Below, piece after piece: positions 8,803-17,040 of a DNA stretch of 39,850 nucleotides (the stretch's first letter is position 1; each line of letters begins with the position of its first letter). The stretch covers positions 1-39,850 of the forward strand of contig CALGZA010000049.1 of NCBI GenBank assembly GCA_937934595.1. Direction: 5' to 3'. The notes under the pieces are model-generated. The model ran no database searches, had not been told where the DNA came from, and saw only the letters and a program-made list of their open reading frames with translations. The position numbers were made by a program, and so were the translations under genes. Origin of the DNA: an uncultured Verrucomicrobiales bacterium. GTDB lineage: Bacteria; Verrucomicrobiota; Verrucomicrobiia; Verrucomicrobiales; Akkermansiaceae.

Positions 8803-9588
8803 ATGAAATACGCTATCATTTCCGATATACACGCCAACCTCGAAGCTCTAAATAGCGTCATTAAAGACGCTCAAGACAATGGCGTAGCTCGTTTCATCTG
8901 CCTAGGTGACATCGTAGGCTACAACGCAAATCCATCTGAATGTATCGACATAATCAGAAATCTCGGCTGCCAAGTCGTCATGGGAAATCATGACTCATAC
9001 ACCACATCCCCAGAAATCCCTACCGAAGTCAACGGAAGAGCCAGAGAATCACTCGAATGGACTCGTGCCCAAATCTCAGAAAAACAGCACCAATGGCTCG
9101 CCGCACTCCCCATGCACAGAAAAGTAGGCACATTTGAAATCATTCACGCCAGCCTTCACGAACAAGACGCATGGAACTACGTCACAGATGCATACGAAGC
9201 CATTCTGCACCTCCAATTACAACAATGCCAAGTCTGCTTCTACGGCCACACTCACAGGCCCATGTACTTCACCACAAAAGCCAGAAAAACATTCAAAGAC
9301 TTCGATACCATCGAACTCGAAGACAACCACAAATACTACATCAACGTAGGCTCAGTAGGACAGCCCCGCGGTGAAGATAATAGAGCCCAATATGTCATTT
9401 ACGATACTACAAAAAAAACAATCACACTTCACAGAGCTGAATACGATATCCAGCTAACTTGCAAAAAAATCCGCGAAGCCGGACTCCCAGAGCACAACGC
9501 CCTACGTCTAGAAAAACCAGAAGCAGAAGCTTCGGCCGCACTAAAAACGGATCAATCAGCACTAGATATAATCCAAAAACTCAAATAA
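8803..9588 (+). CDS. Calcineurin-like metallophosphoesterase (YfcE/PrpE-like)
   Basis: A 261-residue cytoplasmic enzyme with all motifs of the dimetal phosphoesterase fold: DIH (Asp8, His10), GDIVGYNANP (Asp36), GNHD (Asn62, His63), and GHTH near residue 147 followed by RPMYF. NVGSVGQPR near the C-terminus is typical of the YfcE/diadenosine tetraphosphatase-like branch. The substrate cannot be read from the sequence; phosphodiesters or nucleotides are likely. Two small genes follow on the same strand (5 and then 56 bases of spacing), suggesting one transcript. There is no Shine-Dalgarno before the ATG. Confidence 0.9.
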   Translation: MKYAIISDIHANLEALNSVIKDAQDNGVARFICLGDIVGYNANPSECIDIIRNLGCQVVMGNHDSYTTSPEIPTEVNGRARESLEWTRAQISEKQHQWLAALPMHRKVGTFEIIHASLHEQDAWNYVTDAYEAILHLQLQQCQVCFYGHTHRPMYFTTKARKTFKDFDTIELEDNHKYYINVGSVGQPRGEDNRAQYVIYDTTKKTITLHRAEYDIQLTCKKIREAGLPEHNALRLEKPEAEASAALKTDQSALDIIQKLK

Positions 9589-9593
9589 AAACA

Positions 9594-9845
9594 ATGAGCG
9601 ACTCATCCGAAAACCAAATAGAACGCGATTTCGTATCCAACAACGCAGAATTTTTCGCTCAAGCATTCATGTCCCTCAGTGGAACATTCCACTCTGCTGG
9701 CGCCATGAAAATCGTCAGCGAAGAAACCAAAAGAACGCTCGTCACAGGAGTATCCAGCGCATTCAGTGACGGATCGCGTGACATTAACTGCATACTACTT
9801 AAACCATCCCAAGAAAGCCTAAGAAACTGCTTAAAAACTCTCTAA
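9594..9845 (+). CDS. Small conserved-looking protein of unknown function
   Basis: An 83-residue protein starting MSDSSENQIERDF at the ATG at 9594, five bases after the phosphoesterase stop. The same frame opens further upstream, but that extension overlaps the phosphoesterase and reads as Arg/Thr/Pro-rich shadow sequence, so I choose the internal ATG. It has an acidic N-terminus, then FAQAFMSLSGTFHSAGAMKIV and a helix-rich C-terminus. No signal peptide or membrane segment is seen. Not recognised. Tight spacing suggests coupling with the phosphoesterase. Confidence 0.6.
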   Translation: MSDSSENQIERDFVSNNAEFFAQAFMSLSGTFHSAGAMKIVSEETKRTLVTGVSSAFSDGSRDINCILLKPSQESLRNCLKTL

Positions 9846-9901
9846 AATAGAGAATAAATACCCAACTCAAGCAGACTACTACAGCAAATCACAAACAGAC
9901 C

Positions 9902-10210
9902 ATGGATCAGTTACAAAAAGCACTAAAACCACTCTACGAAACCGGAGACCTCCTCGGCTTCTCAGTCTGTAATGAACAAGGAGCCATCATCCATAACGAG
10001 TCATTCCTAAGTGACGAATACGCATGGAAAGCCACACTACCCTTCGTAAGCGTCACCAACAAGCTCGTAAGAGCAAAACGCGATGTACTCCGCCTCACTG
10101 TCGAACTTGATAAATACATACTCATCTACGGTCAACTAGAACTAGGCCACGCCCTATTCACACTCAGTAAAGACTGTGACCTAGATTCAGTAGCAGAGCT
10201 ACTATCATAA
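9902..10210 (+). CDS. Small protein with roadblock/LC7-like layout
   Basis: A 102-residue protein. The order of predicted elements, helix (LQKALKPLYETGDL), strand (GFSVCNEQGAIIHNE), long helix (ATLPFVSVTNKLVRAKRD), strands (LRLTVELDKYILIYGQL) and a final helix, resembles the Roadblock/LC7 fold used by MglB-type regulators of small GTPases. This is a pattern-level inference; no diagnostic motif exists for that fold. It is the third gene in the phosphoesterase transcript, 56 bases after the previous stop, and its 3' end faces the minus-strand operon at 10226. Probably cytoplasmic. Confidence 0.6.
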   Translation: MDQLQKALKPLYETGDLLGFSVCNEQGAIIHNESFLSDEYAWKATLPFVSVTNKLVRAKRDVLRLTVELDKYILIYGQLELGHALFTLSKDCDLDSVAELLS

Positions 10211-10225
10211 TAGCACTCTCACCAT

Positions 10226-10492
10226 TTACACATGATCTGGATCGTCCTCCCATGGCGTATCTATCACATCATGCCTCCCCCTCACCCGCCCCTCCATGAT
10301 ATCGCGCCGCATACGGTCACCCACATAATCAAACACCACCGCCAAAGCCAAACACATAGGCGCACTTACAACAAGTAACAGCATCCCATATATAAAATCA
10401 CTCTTGGCCAAAAAAATCACCCCCATGATAAGAGACATAACCACTCCAAGAAAACTAAAAATCGCCCCTAAATTTAATGCCAAATGTCTCAT
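10226..10492 (-). CDS. Small two-helix membrane protein
   Basis: An 88-residue protein, start chosen as the ATG at 10492-10490, which overlaps the upstream glycosyltransferase stop (ATGA overlap). A GTG nine codons earlier would lie inside that gene. Two hydrophobic segments (about residues 7-29 and 33-54) are followed by a charged, Arg/Asp-rich cytoplasmic or periplasmic tail (YVGDRMRRDIMEGRVRGRHD, ending in EDDPDHV). No family recognised. The translational overlap means it is made with the glycosyltransferase. Confidence 0.65.
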   Translation of the reverse strand: MRHLALNLGAIFSFLGVVMSLIMGVIFLAKSDFIYGMLLLVVSAPMCLALAVVFDYVGDRMRRDIMEGRVRGRHDVIDTPWEDDPDHV

Positions 10493-11472
10493 AATATATT
10501 CTCTAATAATTGCATCCACCCTAGCTTCTCACGCTCAGGCCTTAACAAACCTGCCCGCACTCCCACCTGCTCTCTTAGCCTACTCAAAAAAACAGCATCT
10601 ACCAGCACTCGTTTCATAAGAGCAGCCAACTCGCCAACATCTCCTACTCCAAAATAACCCTCATAATCCTCCCCTAACATCCCCACATTACCCTCCACAC
10701 GTGTAGCAAGAACAGGCACCCCTAAGACAATCGACTCCCCCACAGAATTAGCCCCACCCTCCGCCAAGCTACTATTCACAGTAACCAAAGATCGTCGCAC
10801 CCACCTAAGAGCATCAACATGCTCCACTCCCCTGAACCACCGGAACCGAGACTCTCGCCTACACCACTCCTCACCAATCTCTAACATCTCAGCATCTACA
10901 ACATTCCCTAACAAAACCAGCTCAACCTCACACTCCTCATTTAGAACACTCAAAGCCTCCACAGCTAAAAAAGGCTGCTTAACAGCACGCAAATGCCCCA
11001 CCACAGAAATAAGCCCCACCTCTAAAGCCTCATCACCATCATCCACTAACTCCAGATCACTCACAAACCCCTCTGGTAAATCTATACTCTTATGAACCAC
11101 CACAACCTTTGACTTAAAAGCATCAGGAACAGAAGCCATAGAAGCACCCTGTGAAATCACTATAACATCAGCTAATTCTAGGCTACTTAAACAAACCTCA
11201 CAACCACCCCGTATATCAGAATATAAATCAGTCCCAGTCAAATACACCACAACCCTCCCCCCAGCGTTCAATAATAAAAAATCATCAATAAAATGCCTAC
11301 TCTTGCGGGCATGAAGAGCCACCAAAACATCCCCAGCACCAACCCTATCACCCAGATACAATACAGAAGCATCCACACCAGAATCCAAGAAAAAAGACAC
11401 CAACCTCTCTGCCGTTATACAATTCCCCTGCACCGAACCTCTCTCATAAGGAGCACTTATAAAAACCTTCAT
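10489..11472 (-). CDS. Glycosyltransferase resembling selenosugar synthase SenB (TIGR04348)
   Basis: A 327-residue GT-B-type glycosyltransferase. Segments that fit the SenB/TIGR04348 family as I know it: NCITAERL near the N-terminus, LVALHARKS (about residues 50-58), VVYLTGTDLYSDI, and the C-terminal donor-binding stretch SLAEGGANSVGESIVLGVPV followed by TRVEGNVGMLGEDYEGYF. SenB joins selenophosphate to a UDP-sugar to make a selenosugar for selenoneine synthesis. SenA and SenC are absent from this window, so the acceptor may differ, for example a thiosugar. It sits 39 bases downstream of metX in an apparent efp-metX-GT operon and overlaps the following 88-residue gene by four bases. Valine- and glycine-rich, reflecting the strand's G/T bias. 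Confidence 0.7.
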   Translation of the reverse strand: MKVFISAPYERGSVQGNCITAERLVSFFLDSGVDASVLYLGDRVGAGDVLVALHARKSRHFIDDFLLLNAGGRVVVYLTGTDLYSDIRGGCEVCLSSLELADVIVISQGASMASVPDAFKSKVVVVHKSIDLPEGFVSDLELVDDGDEALEVGLISVVGHLRAVKQPFLAVEALSVLNEECEVELVLLGNVVDAEMLEIGEEWCRRESRFRWFRGVEHVDALRWVRRSLVTVNSSLAEGGANSVGESIVLGVPVLATRVEGNVGMLGEDYEGYFGVGDVGELAALMKRVLVDAVFLSRLREQVGVRAGLLRPEREKLGWMQLLENIL

Positions 11473-11511
11473 AAAACAGAATCAACTAACCAAACCCTCA
11501 TTTCAAACAAA

Positions 11512-12690
11512 TCAAGAATCCTCACCATTCAACAAAAAACGAATATGCGGAGAATACAAATTAGGCTCTAACAAGAAAGAGTCATGACCCTTATCGGAAT
11601 GCACCGTAATATACATATTCTCAACCCCAGCACCCTCCAAGGCATTCACCAAAACAGCCTGCTCCTCAGGGTAAAAACAAAAATCAGAATCAATACTAAA
11701 CACCAGATACTTCTGCCCCTTAGACTTAGCTCCTGCAAAAAGCTCCTGCGCATCTCCCGCATCCGCCTCACGAACAGCATCATAACGTGACCACATATCA
11801 ATAATCCGTAAATACGTATTCGCATCAAATCGCTTCACAAACTTCTTCCCCTGATAAAGCATATAACTCTGAAAAGGATCCTTCACCTCATACCACTTCA
11901 ACGTCTCCTTATCCTGATGAACCTCAGTCCTAGCTCGCCTCTCAAACGCATCCAAATGCACAAAAGTCTTATGGGATATCATCCTAGCTAAAGCCAATCC
12001 ATAATCAGGATGATCGCCATCATAATAATCACCACCATTGAAATGCTGATCATTCTCTATCGCCAAAATCTGCTCAAACAAAATCAACCGGTTCAAGACA
12101 GTCGTCTTAAAACCACTCGCCATAGAAACCACATTCCGAACATAACTAGAATACCGCGTCGCAAAAGTAAGAGCCACTAAACCACCAACAGATGCTCCCA
12201 CCACAGCATGTAACTCAGAAATCCCAAAAGACTTCACAAGCTCAAGCTGAATATCAGCCTGATCAGCCACATAAATATTCGGAAATGATGAACCATAGGC
12301 CTCACCACTTAACGGATTAATAGAACTAGGCCCAGTAGACCCATAGCAACCACCTAAATAATTAGGACAAATCACAAAAAACGCATTCGTATCTATCGCC
12401 TTACCCGGACCCACCAGCCCCTCCCACCAGCCATGATGAAGTTCCTCCTGCCAGAGATCCCCTGCCTCGGGCAAAGATGGGTTATAACCAGCCACATGAT
12501 GTGATCCAGATAGAGCATGATTCACAAGTATCGCATTGGAGCAATCCTCATTTAACTCTCCCCAGCACTCATAAGCTATTCGCACACTAGCCAAAGAAGC
12601 CCCACAGCGAAGCTTCACCGGTGCATCTAAACTCCCATACTCAAAAAATTGAGTGGCTACCTGTTCACTACTAGCAGACAAAATAATCAA
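11512..12690 (-). CDS. metX: Homoserine O-acetyltransferase (MetX, alpha/beta hydrolase)
   Basis: A 392-residue enzyme that acylates homoserine in methionine synthesis. It shows the alpha/beta-hydrolase oxyanion segment NHALSGSHHVAGY, NYLGGCYGSTGPSSINP, the nucleophile elbow GASVGG with Ser167, Asp336 in SDFCFYP and His369 in GHDSFLLE. Family members usually have GGSMGG or similar at the elbow; here Ala replaces the second Gly and Val the Met. Whether acetyl- or succinyl-CoA is used cannot be decided by eye. The start is TTG at 12690-12688: a TGA lies directly upstream in frame and no ATG is close, with a TTG at codon 4 as alternative. It begins 7 bases after efp. Confidence 0.9.
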   Translation of the reverse strand: MIILSASSEQVATQFFEYGSLDAPVKLRCGASLASVRIAYECWGELNEDCSNAILVNHALSGSHHVAGYNPSLPEAGDLWQEELHHGWWEGLVGPGKAIDTNAFFVICPNYLGGCYGSTGPSSINPLSGEAYGSSFPNIYVADQADIQLELVKSFGISELHAVVGASVGGLVALTFATRYSSYVRNVVSMASGFKTTVLNRLILFEQILAIENDQHFNGGDYYDGDHPDYGLALARMISHKTFVHLDAFERRARTEVHQDKETLKWYEVKDPFQSYMLYQGKKFVKRFDANTYLRIIDMWSRYDAVREADAGDAQELFAGAKSKGQKYLVFSIDSDFCFYPEEQAVLVNALEGAGVENMYITVHSDKGHDSFLLEPNLYSPHIRFLLNGEDS

Positions 12691-12697
12691 TCAAATG

Positions 12698-13258
12698 CTA
12701 AGCACGCCCCAAATAGGAACCATCCTGTGTATTGATTTTAAGCTCGTCTCCAGGCTTCACAAAAAGAGGAACATTCACCACCAAGCCAGTCTCCAACGTA
12801 GCAGGCTTAGTCGCATTATTTGCTGTATCTCCCTTCACACCATCTGATGACTCAGCCACTACAAGCACAACCGTCGCAGGCAAATCAACACTGACAGCAC
12901 TTCCCTCTATAAACAAAATCTCCACCTCCTGCCCCTCCTTAATAAAATCCGTTGACCCCTCTAATAAAGCAGACTCAATAGTAATCGTCTCATACGTATT
13001 CAAATCCATAAAATGATAACCTGATGGATCACTGTAAGAAAACTCCAACTTCTGCCTATCTGCGTCTATCACATCCACCTTATCAGATGAAGCAAAACGT
13101 ATTGACTTCGTCTTACCAGATTGAAATGAACGGATCGTCGCAGCAATAAGCGCATTCCCCTTACCAGGAGTACGATGATCCAAGTTCAATATTACCCCAG
13201 TATCACCATCATGCTTGATGCACTGCCCTCTCTTTAAATTTGTCGCTACTATTGCCAT
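12698..13258 (-). CDS. efp: Translation elongation factor P
   Basis: A 186-residue three-domain factor that rescues ribosomes stalled on polyproline. The modification loop is TPGKGNA with Lys33 at the tip, the residue that would receive beta-lysine or another modification in the EpmA-type systems; the modifying enzyme is not in this window. Length and domain order are standard, ending in KINTQDGSYLGRA. It is the first gene of the apparent minus-strand operon with metX and the SenB-like gene. The ATG has no Shine-Dalgarno sequence. Confidence 0.97.
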   Translation of the reverse strand: MAIVATNLKRGQCIKHDGDTGVILNLDHRTPGKGNALIAATIRSFQSGKTKSIRFASSDKVDVIDADRQKLEFSYSDPSGYHFMDLNTYETITIESALLEGSTDFIKEGQEVEILFIEGSAVSVDLPATVVLVVAESSDGVKGDTANNATKPATLETGLVVNVPLFVKPGDELKINTQDGSYLGRA

Positions 13259-13286
13259 ATCTAGTTTATTTAAGTTCTGGAAGAAC

Positions 13287-13314
13287 GTTTAACTTGCATT
13301 AACATCATGGTCAA
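13287..13314 (-). promoter_or_regulatory. Candidate promoter for the efp-metX operon
   Basis: On the minus strand TTGACC (13314-13309) and TTAAAC (13292-13287) are 16 bases apart, with the -10 box about 28 bases before the efp ATG. The -35 is strong, the -10 weak. The remaining efp-lyase spacer (to 13538) holds no gene. Confidence 0.3.
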
Positions 13315-13538
13315 CAGCTTAGTTCATAATACCATCTACTAAAACCATCCAGTCACGCCCCCAAGAGACCACTCCATTTTAACTCAAATCACCAACGCCA
13401 TCAAATGATCTTCATGACTAAGGAAAAACAAACAAAGAAAGAAAAACCGCCCCCACCCTCCCACACATCCTGCTCACCATCAAAACAACAATGAGCAAGA
13501 GAGAAGAAAAATAGCCTCAAACAAATTGAAAAACTCAA

Positions 13539-16500
13539 TTACGGAGCCTCTACTACCTTTACCCTGTAAAAGCGCTCATCCGTCTCAGTCTGTGCAGCAA
13601 CAGTAACCATCCTAGGCTGCCCCTGGTCAGTTATAGTGTATCCACCAGTGAGTGGGGTAAATACAGCAGCACCCACGGATTGATAAATATCAGTCCATGT
13701 AACCAAATCAGTTGATGTCTGCACTGTCGCTAATATACCAGCTCTATTACCTGCAAACATAAACTGAAACTCACTCGGACTAGCATTTGTCATCCCTAAT
13801 GCCTGCGGCACATTCACCGTCTGCGTAGGATCACTTCCAGCCGCAAACTCAAAAAGATTAGGCAAACCATCTCCATCAGGATCAGCATCCCTCATCCCTA
13901 TACCGTTAGCTACTTCAGCCTGAGTGAAAAAGCCTCCAGCCCAGCTTTCATAGTTGCTGTTAGAGAGTAATAACTCCTCCGGCATACCCTTTTCAAGGTT
14001 CACGGTAAGGCGAGTATCTACACCACCATTTACAAAAGAAGACTGAACCTGCCCACTCGCTGACATAACATCCCACTTACCTCTCAAATCTAAACTCACA
14101 GTCGATGACAATGCTGGGCTGTAAGTCCTAGGAGCATTTAACCCCAAATCAGGATCAGTTACTGATAACAAAACATTACCACTTGCTAGTTCCTCATACA
14201 TTACCAAAGCAGGCTTATCATTACGGCTAATCATGCTGGAAGCCGGAAATGTCGTGGATGGCTCAAACAACACGAGCCCCCATACCTTATTCTGAGTATC
14301 CTGGCAGCATACGATGTGCTGATTGCTATTCTTCGCTAACACTACATAAGGCCTCTGAGCCTGCGCACCTCCCAGTCTTGAAGAAAAACTCGATACATCA
14401 GATGATGTCGTATTCGGTAATACAGCATATTCATATCCCTTACTCGTTGGAGCAGATCCATGATCAATATATGCCTTAACAAATTCCCCAGACTGGTATT
14501 GACTCAAATCACTTGGATTAGTCAATGACTGCGGAGGTGTATTCTGTATACCCCAGTCAAGCCTTATGCTATCAGTGCCTTGAGGAACTACATAGCCAGT
14601 TCCATAAGGATCCACCATCCAACGATTAGCTCCTGAACTTAGAGTCCTATTACCCTGAGTAGTATAGTTTCCAGAACTAGATCGCACCTCTGAATTAGCC
14701 TGAGCCATCTTCTGAAAAAGCGTAGTAGCAGTTATGTTATTCCCATCATTGTTGGAAATATCAGAACCCAGAGACACTATCAGCCCATTAGAAAAAGTAA
14801 ACGTAGACTTCTTGAATCGAAACGTCCCATTGTGTGTGTTAGGACCAAAAACCGTGCTGAAGCCCTGGTTTTCTTTCTCGTTAAACTCCATCCCAAATAT
14901 ACCATGTGAACCATAGGTATCACTCAAAATCTCAGAACCCTTGTTAGATAGTGTACTAGCACCAACAAAACTTTCATTCTGATACTCATCAATCCTAGAC
15001 TTCTCACCATGCAGCATAGTAAAAGGCAGCACTATTGTAGTGGCACCATCAGGATAGTTCCAGTCCCATCCATTTCTATCTATACCATTAGCCAAAGCTC
15101 CACCTTTGTTTAGAATCTCTAATGTGCCATAATTCTGGTAACGCCCATAACGGTTTTGCACCGGATAAAGCTCGGCACCCCAAAAATAATCATTAAAACC
15201 CCTTATCACCGCAGTCCAGTCCTGACCACGATGAGTCAGTGTGCTTGAATAGTTATACTGGAATGCACCCTCAAAACCATCCACACTCGTAGTGCCTAAA
15301 CTAGGGTCAAAGCCATAAATATAATTATATAATCCAGCTAAATCAGGATCCGAAGCGCCATTATTAAGCACCTTACCTCCCACAAGCGCTAAGCTCTTAA
15401 GAGCACTCTGACTCACACTAATGCCTAAGCTTTGTGGTGACCTTCCAGTAAGCGACAGTGGCTTTATTCCGTCCCTAGATCGTATAAACTGAGAAATGAA
15501 AGCATCTCGGAAATTCTCATACTTATCTATACTCACCTGCAAACTGGTATCACCCAAGCTGCTTAAAACAGTAACAAATGTATCATAAGCATACATATAA
15601 GAGGAGTAGTCAGTCCAATGATGAAAACCAGAACCATCTGCCTTAATACCATCAGAAGTTCCCGGTCCAGGTGTACAAAACCTATCGCAATACCTGCTAA
15701 ACCCTCTCGCCCAGCGCTGAGCTTGGACGTCTGATGACTGAAACCCTAAAGAATAAATCATTAGGGAATCTACCTTGTTGTATACATCGTCAGTATTGAT
15801 AGTCGGCAGAGTAAGATTAAATGGATAATTAGGAGACCATATATAAACAAACTCCTTAAAATTAACGTCAAATATGTAGTCTAAGTATTCAAGGGACGTC
15901 TGATTCAAGTGATTTTTCAGTAACATCGCGTCTCGGTAGAAATGCCTTATAACGTAACCATTGTAATCATCAGAAATTTGTCCAATAAACAGCGCTTCAC
16001 CCATAGCCTGTATACAGACATTCGCACGGTTTATAATATCTTGATTAGTTGGGTTGTGATGAAGCTCCTTTGCAAACACATCTAGAAAACTAACACTACT
16101 CCATGAACTTATAGTTCCAGTCTGAACGCCTCCTGTATTAGAAATACCTAGTGCATTATATTGAGCAATAGCTGCATTCAACTCAGCTTGAGTCGGTGCC
16201 GTAGGCATGTTTGATTGATACCAATTATCTAATATTTGATTTATCTCACTTTGTAAAACAACATCGTTGGGTAACTCAGGTAAATCCGGCGTCCTTCTAT
16301 TAGGGCTTGCTCCAGGAAAATACCACCCATCCATAACCGCATTATCTATGACAAAATCTCGAGCCGTATTTCCATCATCTGTTCTAATGTAACGAAGTAC
16401 TAATGAATCACCAACATCACTTCCTCCTGCTGTTGCACTGAGGTTTACTAAAATATCGTTACTGTTGGCCACAAGCGTGACATTCTGAGAAGCCAGAACC

Positions 16501-16895
16501 CTATTGTCAGTCTCATTATAAAGTTCAACCCTGCACAAGCAGTATGAAGAATTTACATTATATAACGTCGTGCTTACATTAATAGACTCGTTATTTTCTA
16601 GTTTGCCATGAAATCTATATTGAATTCCTTGACCAGTAACAGCACTTTGACCATTAACTAAAATAGAACCATCATTCACCCCGTCTCCATTATCCCCTCC
16701 CTGCAGTAGGTCGCTTACCGTCACATTTCCCACCGGACTCCATGAGTCATTCAATGGCCATACCTTTGCAGATAAAGTAGCAACGTTAAATGTGAAAAAA
16801 AACAACATCACAAAGAATGTTATGAGAGGCCTGAAGCATACAAAATAATATTTAAGTGAAACTTCAGCGGATAAGGAGGTAGTGTTTGATTTCAT
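13539..16895 (-). CDS. Secreted polysaccharide lyase family 8, chondroitin/hyaluronan lyase type
   Basis: A 1118-residue secreted enzyme expected to cleave glycosaminoglycan-like uronic acid polysaccharides by beta-elimination. Order: signal/anchor (about residues 22-44), N-terminal carbohydrate-binding-like beta domain (to about 200), alpha/alpha toroid (about 215-600), beta-sandwich domains with NGWDWNYPDGATTIVLP and FSNGLIVSLGSDISN. Candidate catalytic residues are His426, Tyr433 and Arg485; their spacing (7 and 59) equals that of His501, Tyr508 and Arg560 in Proteus chondroitinase ABC I as I recall it. Glu575 or Glu593 near NRYGRYQNYG would supply the acidic residue. The C-terminus holds a Ca-binding DADPDGDGL repeat and a VQTSTDLVTW...RFYRV module common in this phylum. 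Composition is Asn/Ser/Thr-rich, unlike other minus-strand genes here. Confidence 0.85.
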   Translation of the reverse strand: MKSNTTSLSAEVSLKYYFVCFRPLITFFVMLFFFTFNVATLSAKVWPLNDSWSPVGNVTVSDLLQGGDNGDGVNDGSILVNGQSAVTGQGIQYRFHGKLENNESINVSTTLYNVNSSYCLCRVELYNETDNRVLASQNVTLVANSNDILVNLSATAGGSDVGDSLVLRYIRTDDGNTARDFVIDNAVMDGWYFPGASPNRRTPDLPELPNDVVLQSEINQILDNWYQSNMPTAPTQAELNAAIAQYNALGISNTGGVQTGTISSWSSVSFLDVFAKELHHNPTNQDIINRANVCIQAMGEALFIGQISDDYNGYVIRHFYRDAMLLKNHLNQTSLEYLDYIFDVNFKEFVYIWSPNYPFNLTLPTINTDDVYNKVDSLMIYSLGFQSSDVQAQRWARGFSRYCDRFCTPGPGTSDGIKADGSGFHHWTDYSSYMYAYDTFVTVLSSLGDTSLQVSIDKYENFRDAFISQFIRSRDGIKPLSLTGRSPQSLGISVSQSALKSLALVGGKVLNNGASDPDLAGLYNYIYGFDPSLGTTSVDGFEGAFQYNYSSTLTHRGQDWTAVIRGFNDYFWGAELYPVQNRYGRYQNYGTLEILNKGGALANGIDRNGWDWNYPDGATTIVLPFTMLHGEKSRIDEYQNESFVGASTLSNKGSEILSDTYGSHGIFGMEFNEKENQGFSTVFGPNTHNGTFRFKKSTFTFSNGLIVSLGSDISNNDGNNITATTLFQKMAQANSEVRSSSGNYTTQGNRTLSSGANRWMVDPYGTGYVVPQGTDSIRLDWGIQNTPPQSLTNPSDLSQYQSGEFVKAYIDHGSAPTSKGYEYAVLPNTTSSDVSSFSSRLGGAQAQRPYVVLAKNSNQHIVCCQDTQNKVWGLVLFEPSTTFPASSMISRNDKPALVMYEELASGNVLLSVTDPDLGLNAPRTYSPALSSTVSLDLRGKWDVMSASGQVQSSFVNGGVDTRLTVNLEKGMPEELLLSNSNYESWAGGFFTQAEVANGIGMRDADPDGDGLPNLFEFAAGSDPTQTVNVPQALGMTNASPSEFQFMFAGNRAGILATVQTSTDLVTWTDIYQSVGAAVFTPLTGGYTITDQGQPRMVTVAAQTETDERFYRVKVVEAP

Positions 16896-16909
16896 AATGT
16901 TAGTTGTTC

Positions 16910-16937
16910 ATGCTAGTCTGGTTTGAATGTATGTCAA
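16910..16937 (-). promoter_or_regulatory. Candidate promoter for the PL8 lyase
   Basis: Minus-strand TTGACA (16937-16932, perfect) and TAGCAT (16915-16910), spacing 16. The -10 box ends only 14 bases from the annotated ATG, implying a very short leader or a later start. The -35 box is also one arm of a small inverted repeat (GTCAA/TTGAC, 16933-16948), a possible operator. Confidence 0.4.
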
Positions 16938-17014
16938 ATAGAGTTGACTATATTTATTAGTATTCTTAGTTAAATTGTACTGATTCTATATTACTGAATC
17001 ATAAATAGTGAATG

Positions 17015-17032
17015 AAATGAGAACTCTCATTT
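17015..17032 (-). terminator. Hairpin just after the first PEP-CTERM gene
   Basis: A perfect 8-bp palindrome (AAATGAGA, AC, TCTCATTT) starts 8 bases after the stop codon of the gene at 17041-17844. No strong T-run follows, so termination is uncertain; it may instead protect the 3' end. A related palindrome follows the paralogous gene. Confidence 0.35.
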
Positions 17033-17040
17033 GCTTTGAT

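Noticed and set aside
9459-9593. N-terminal extension of the small gene at 9594
   Set aside because: It overlaps the phosphoesterase in another frame, is Arg/Thr/Pro-rich shadow-like sequence, and an ATG directly after the phosphoesterase stop gives a normal protein.
10493-10519. GTG start nine codons upstream for the 88-residue membrane protein
   Set aside because: The ATG at 10492 overlaps the upstream stop as ATGA, the usual coupled arrangement, and the extra residues only add the end of the neighbouring gene in another frame.
12698-13258. SAM riboswitch upstream of metX
   Set aside because: Only 7 bases separate efp and metX, leaving no room, and no aptamer-like structure is visible in the efp leader.
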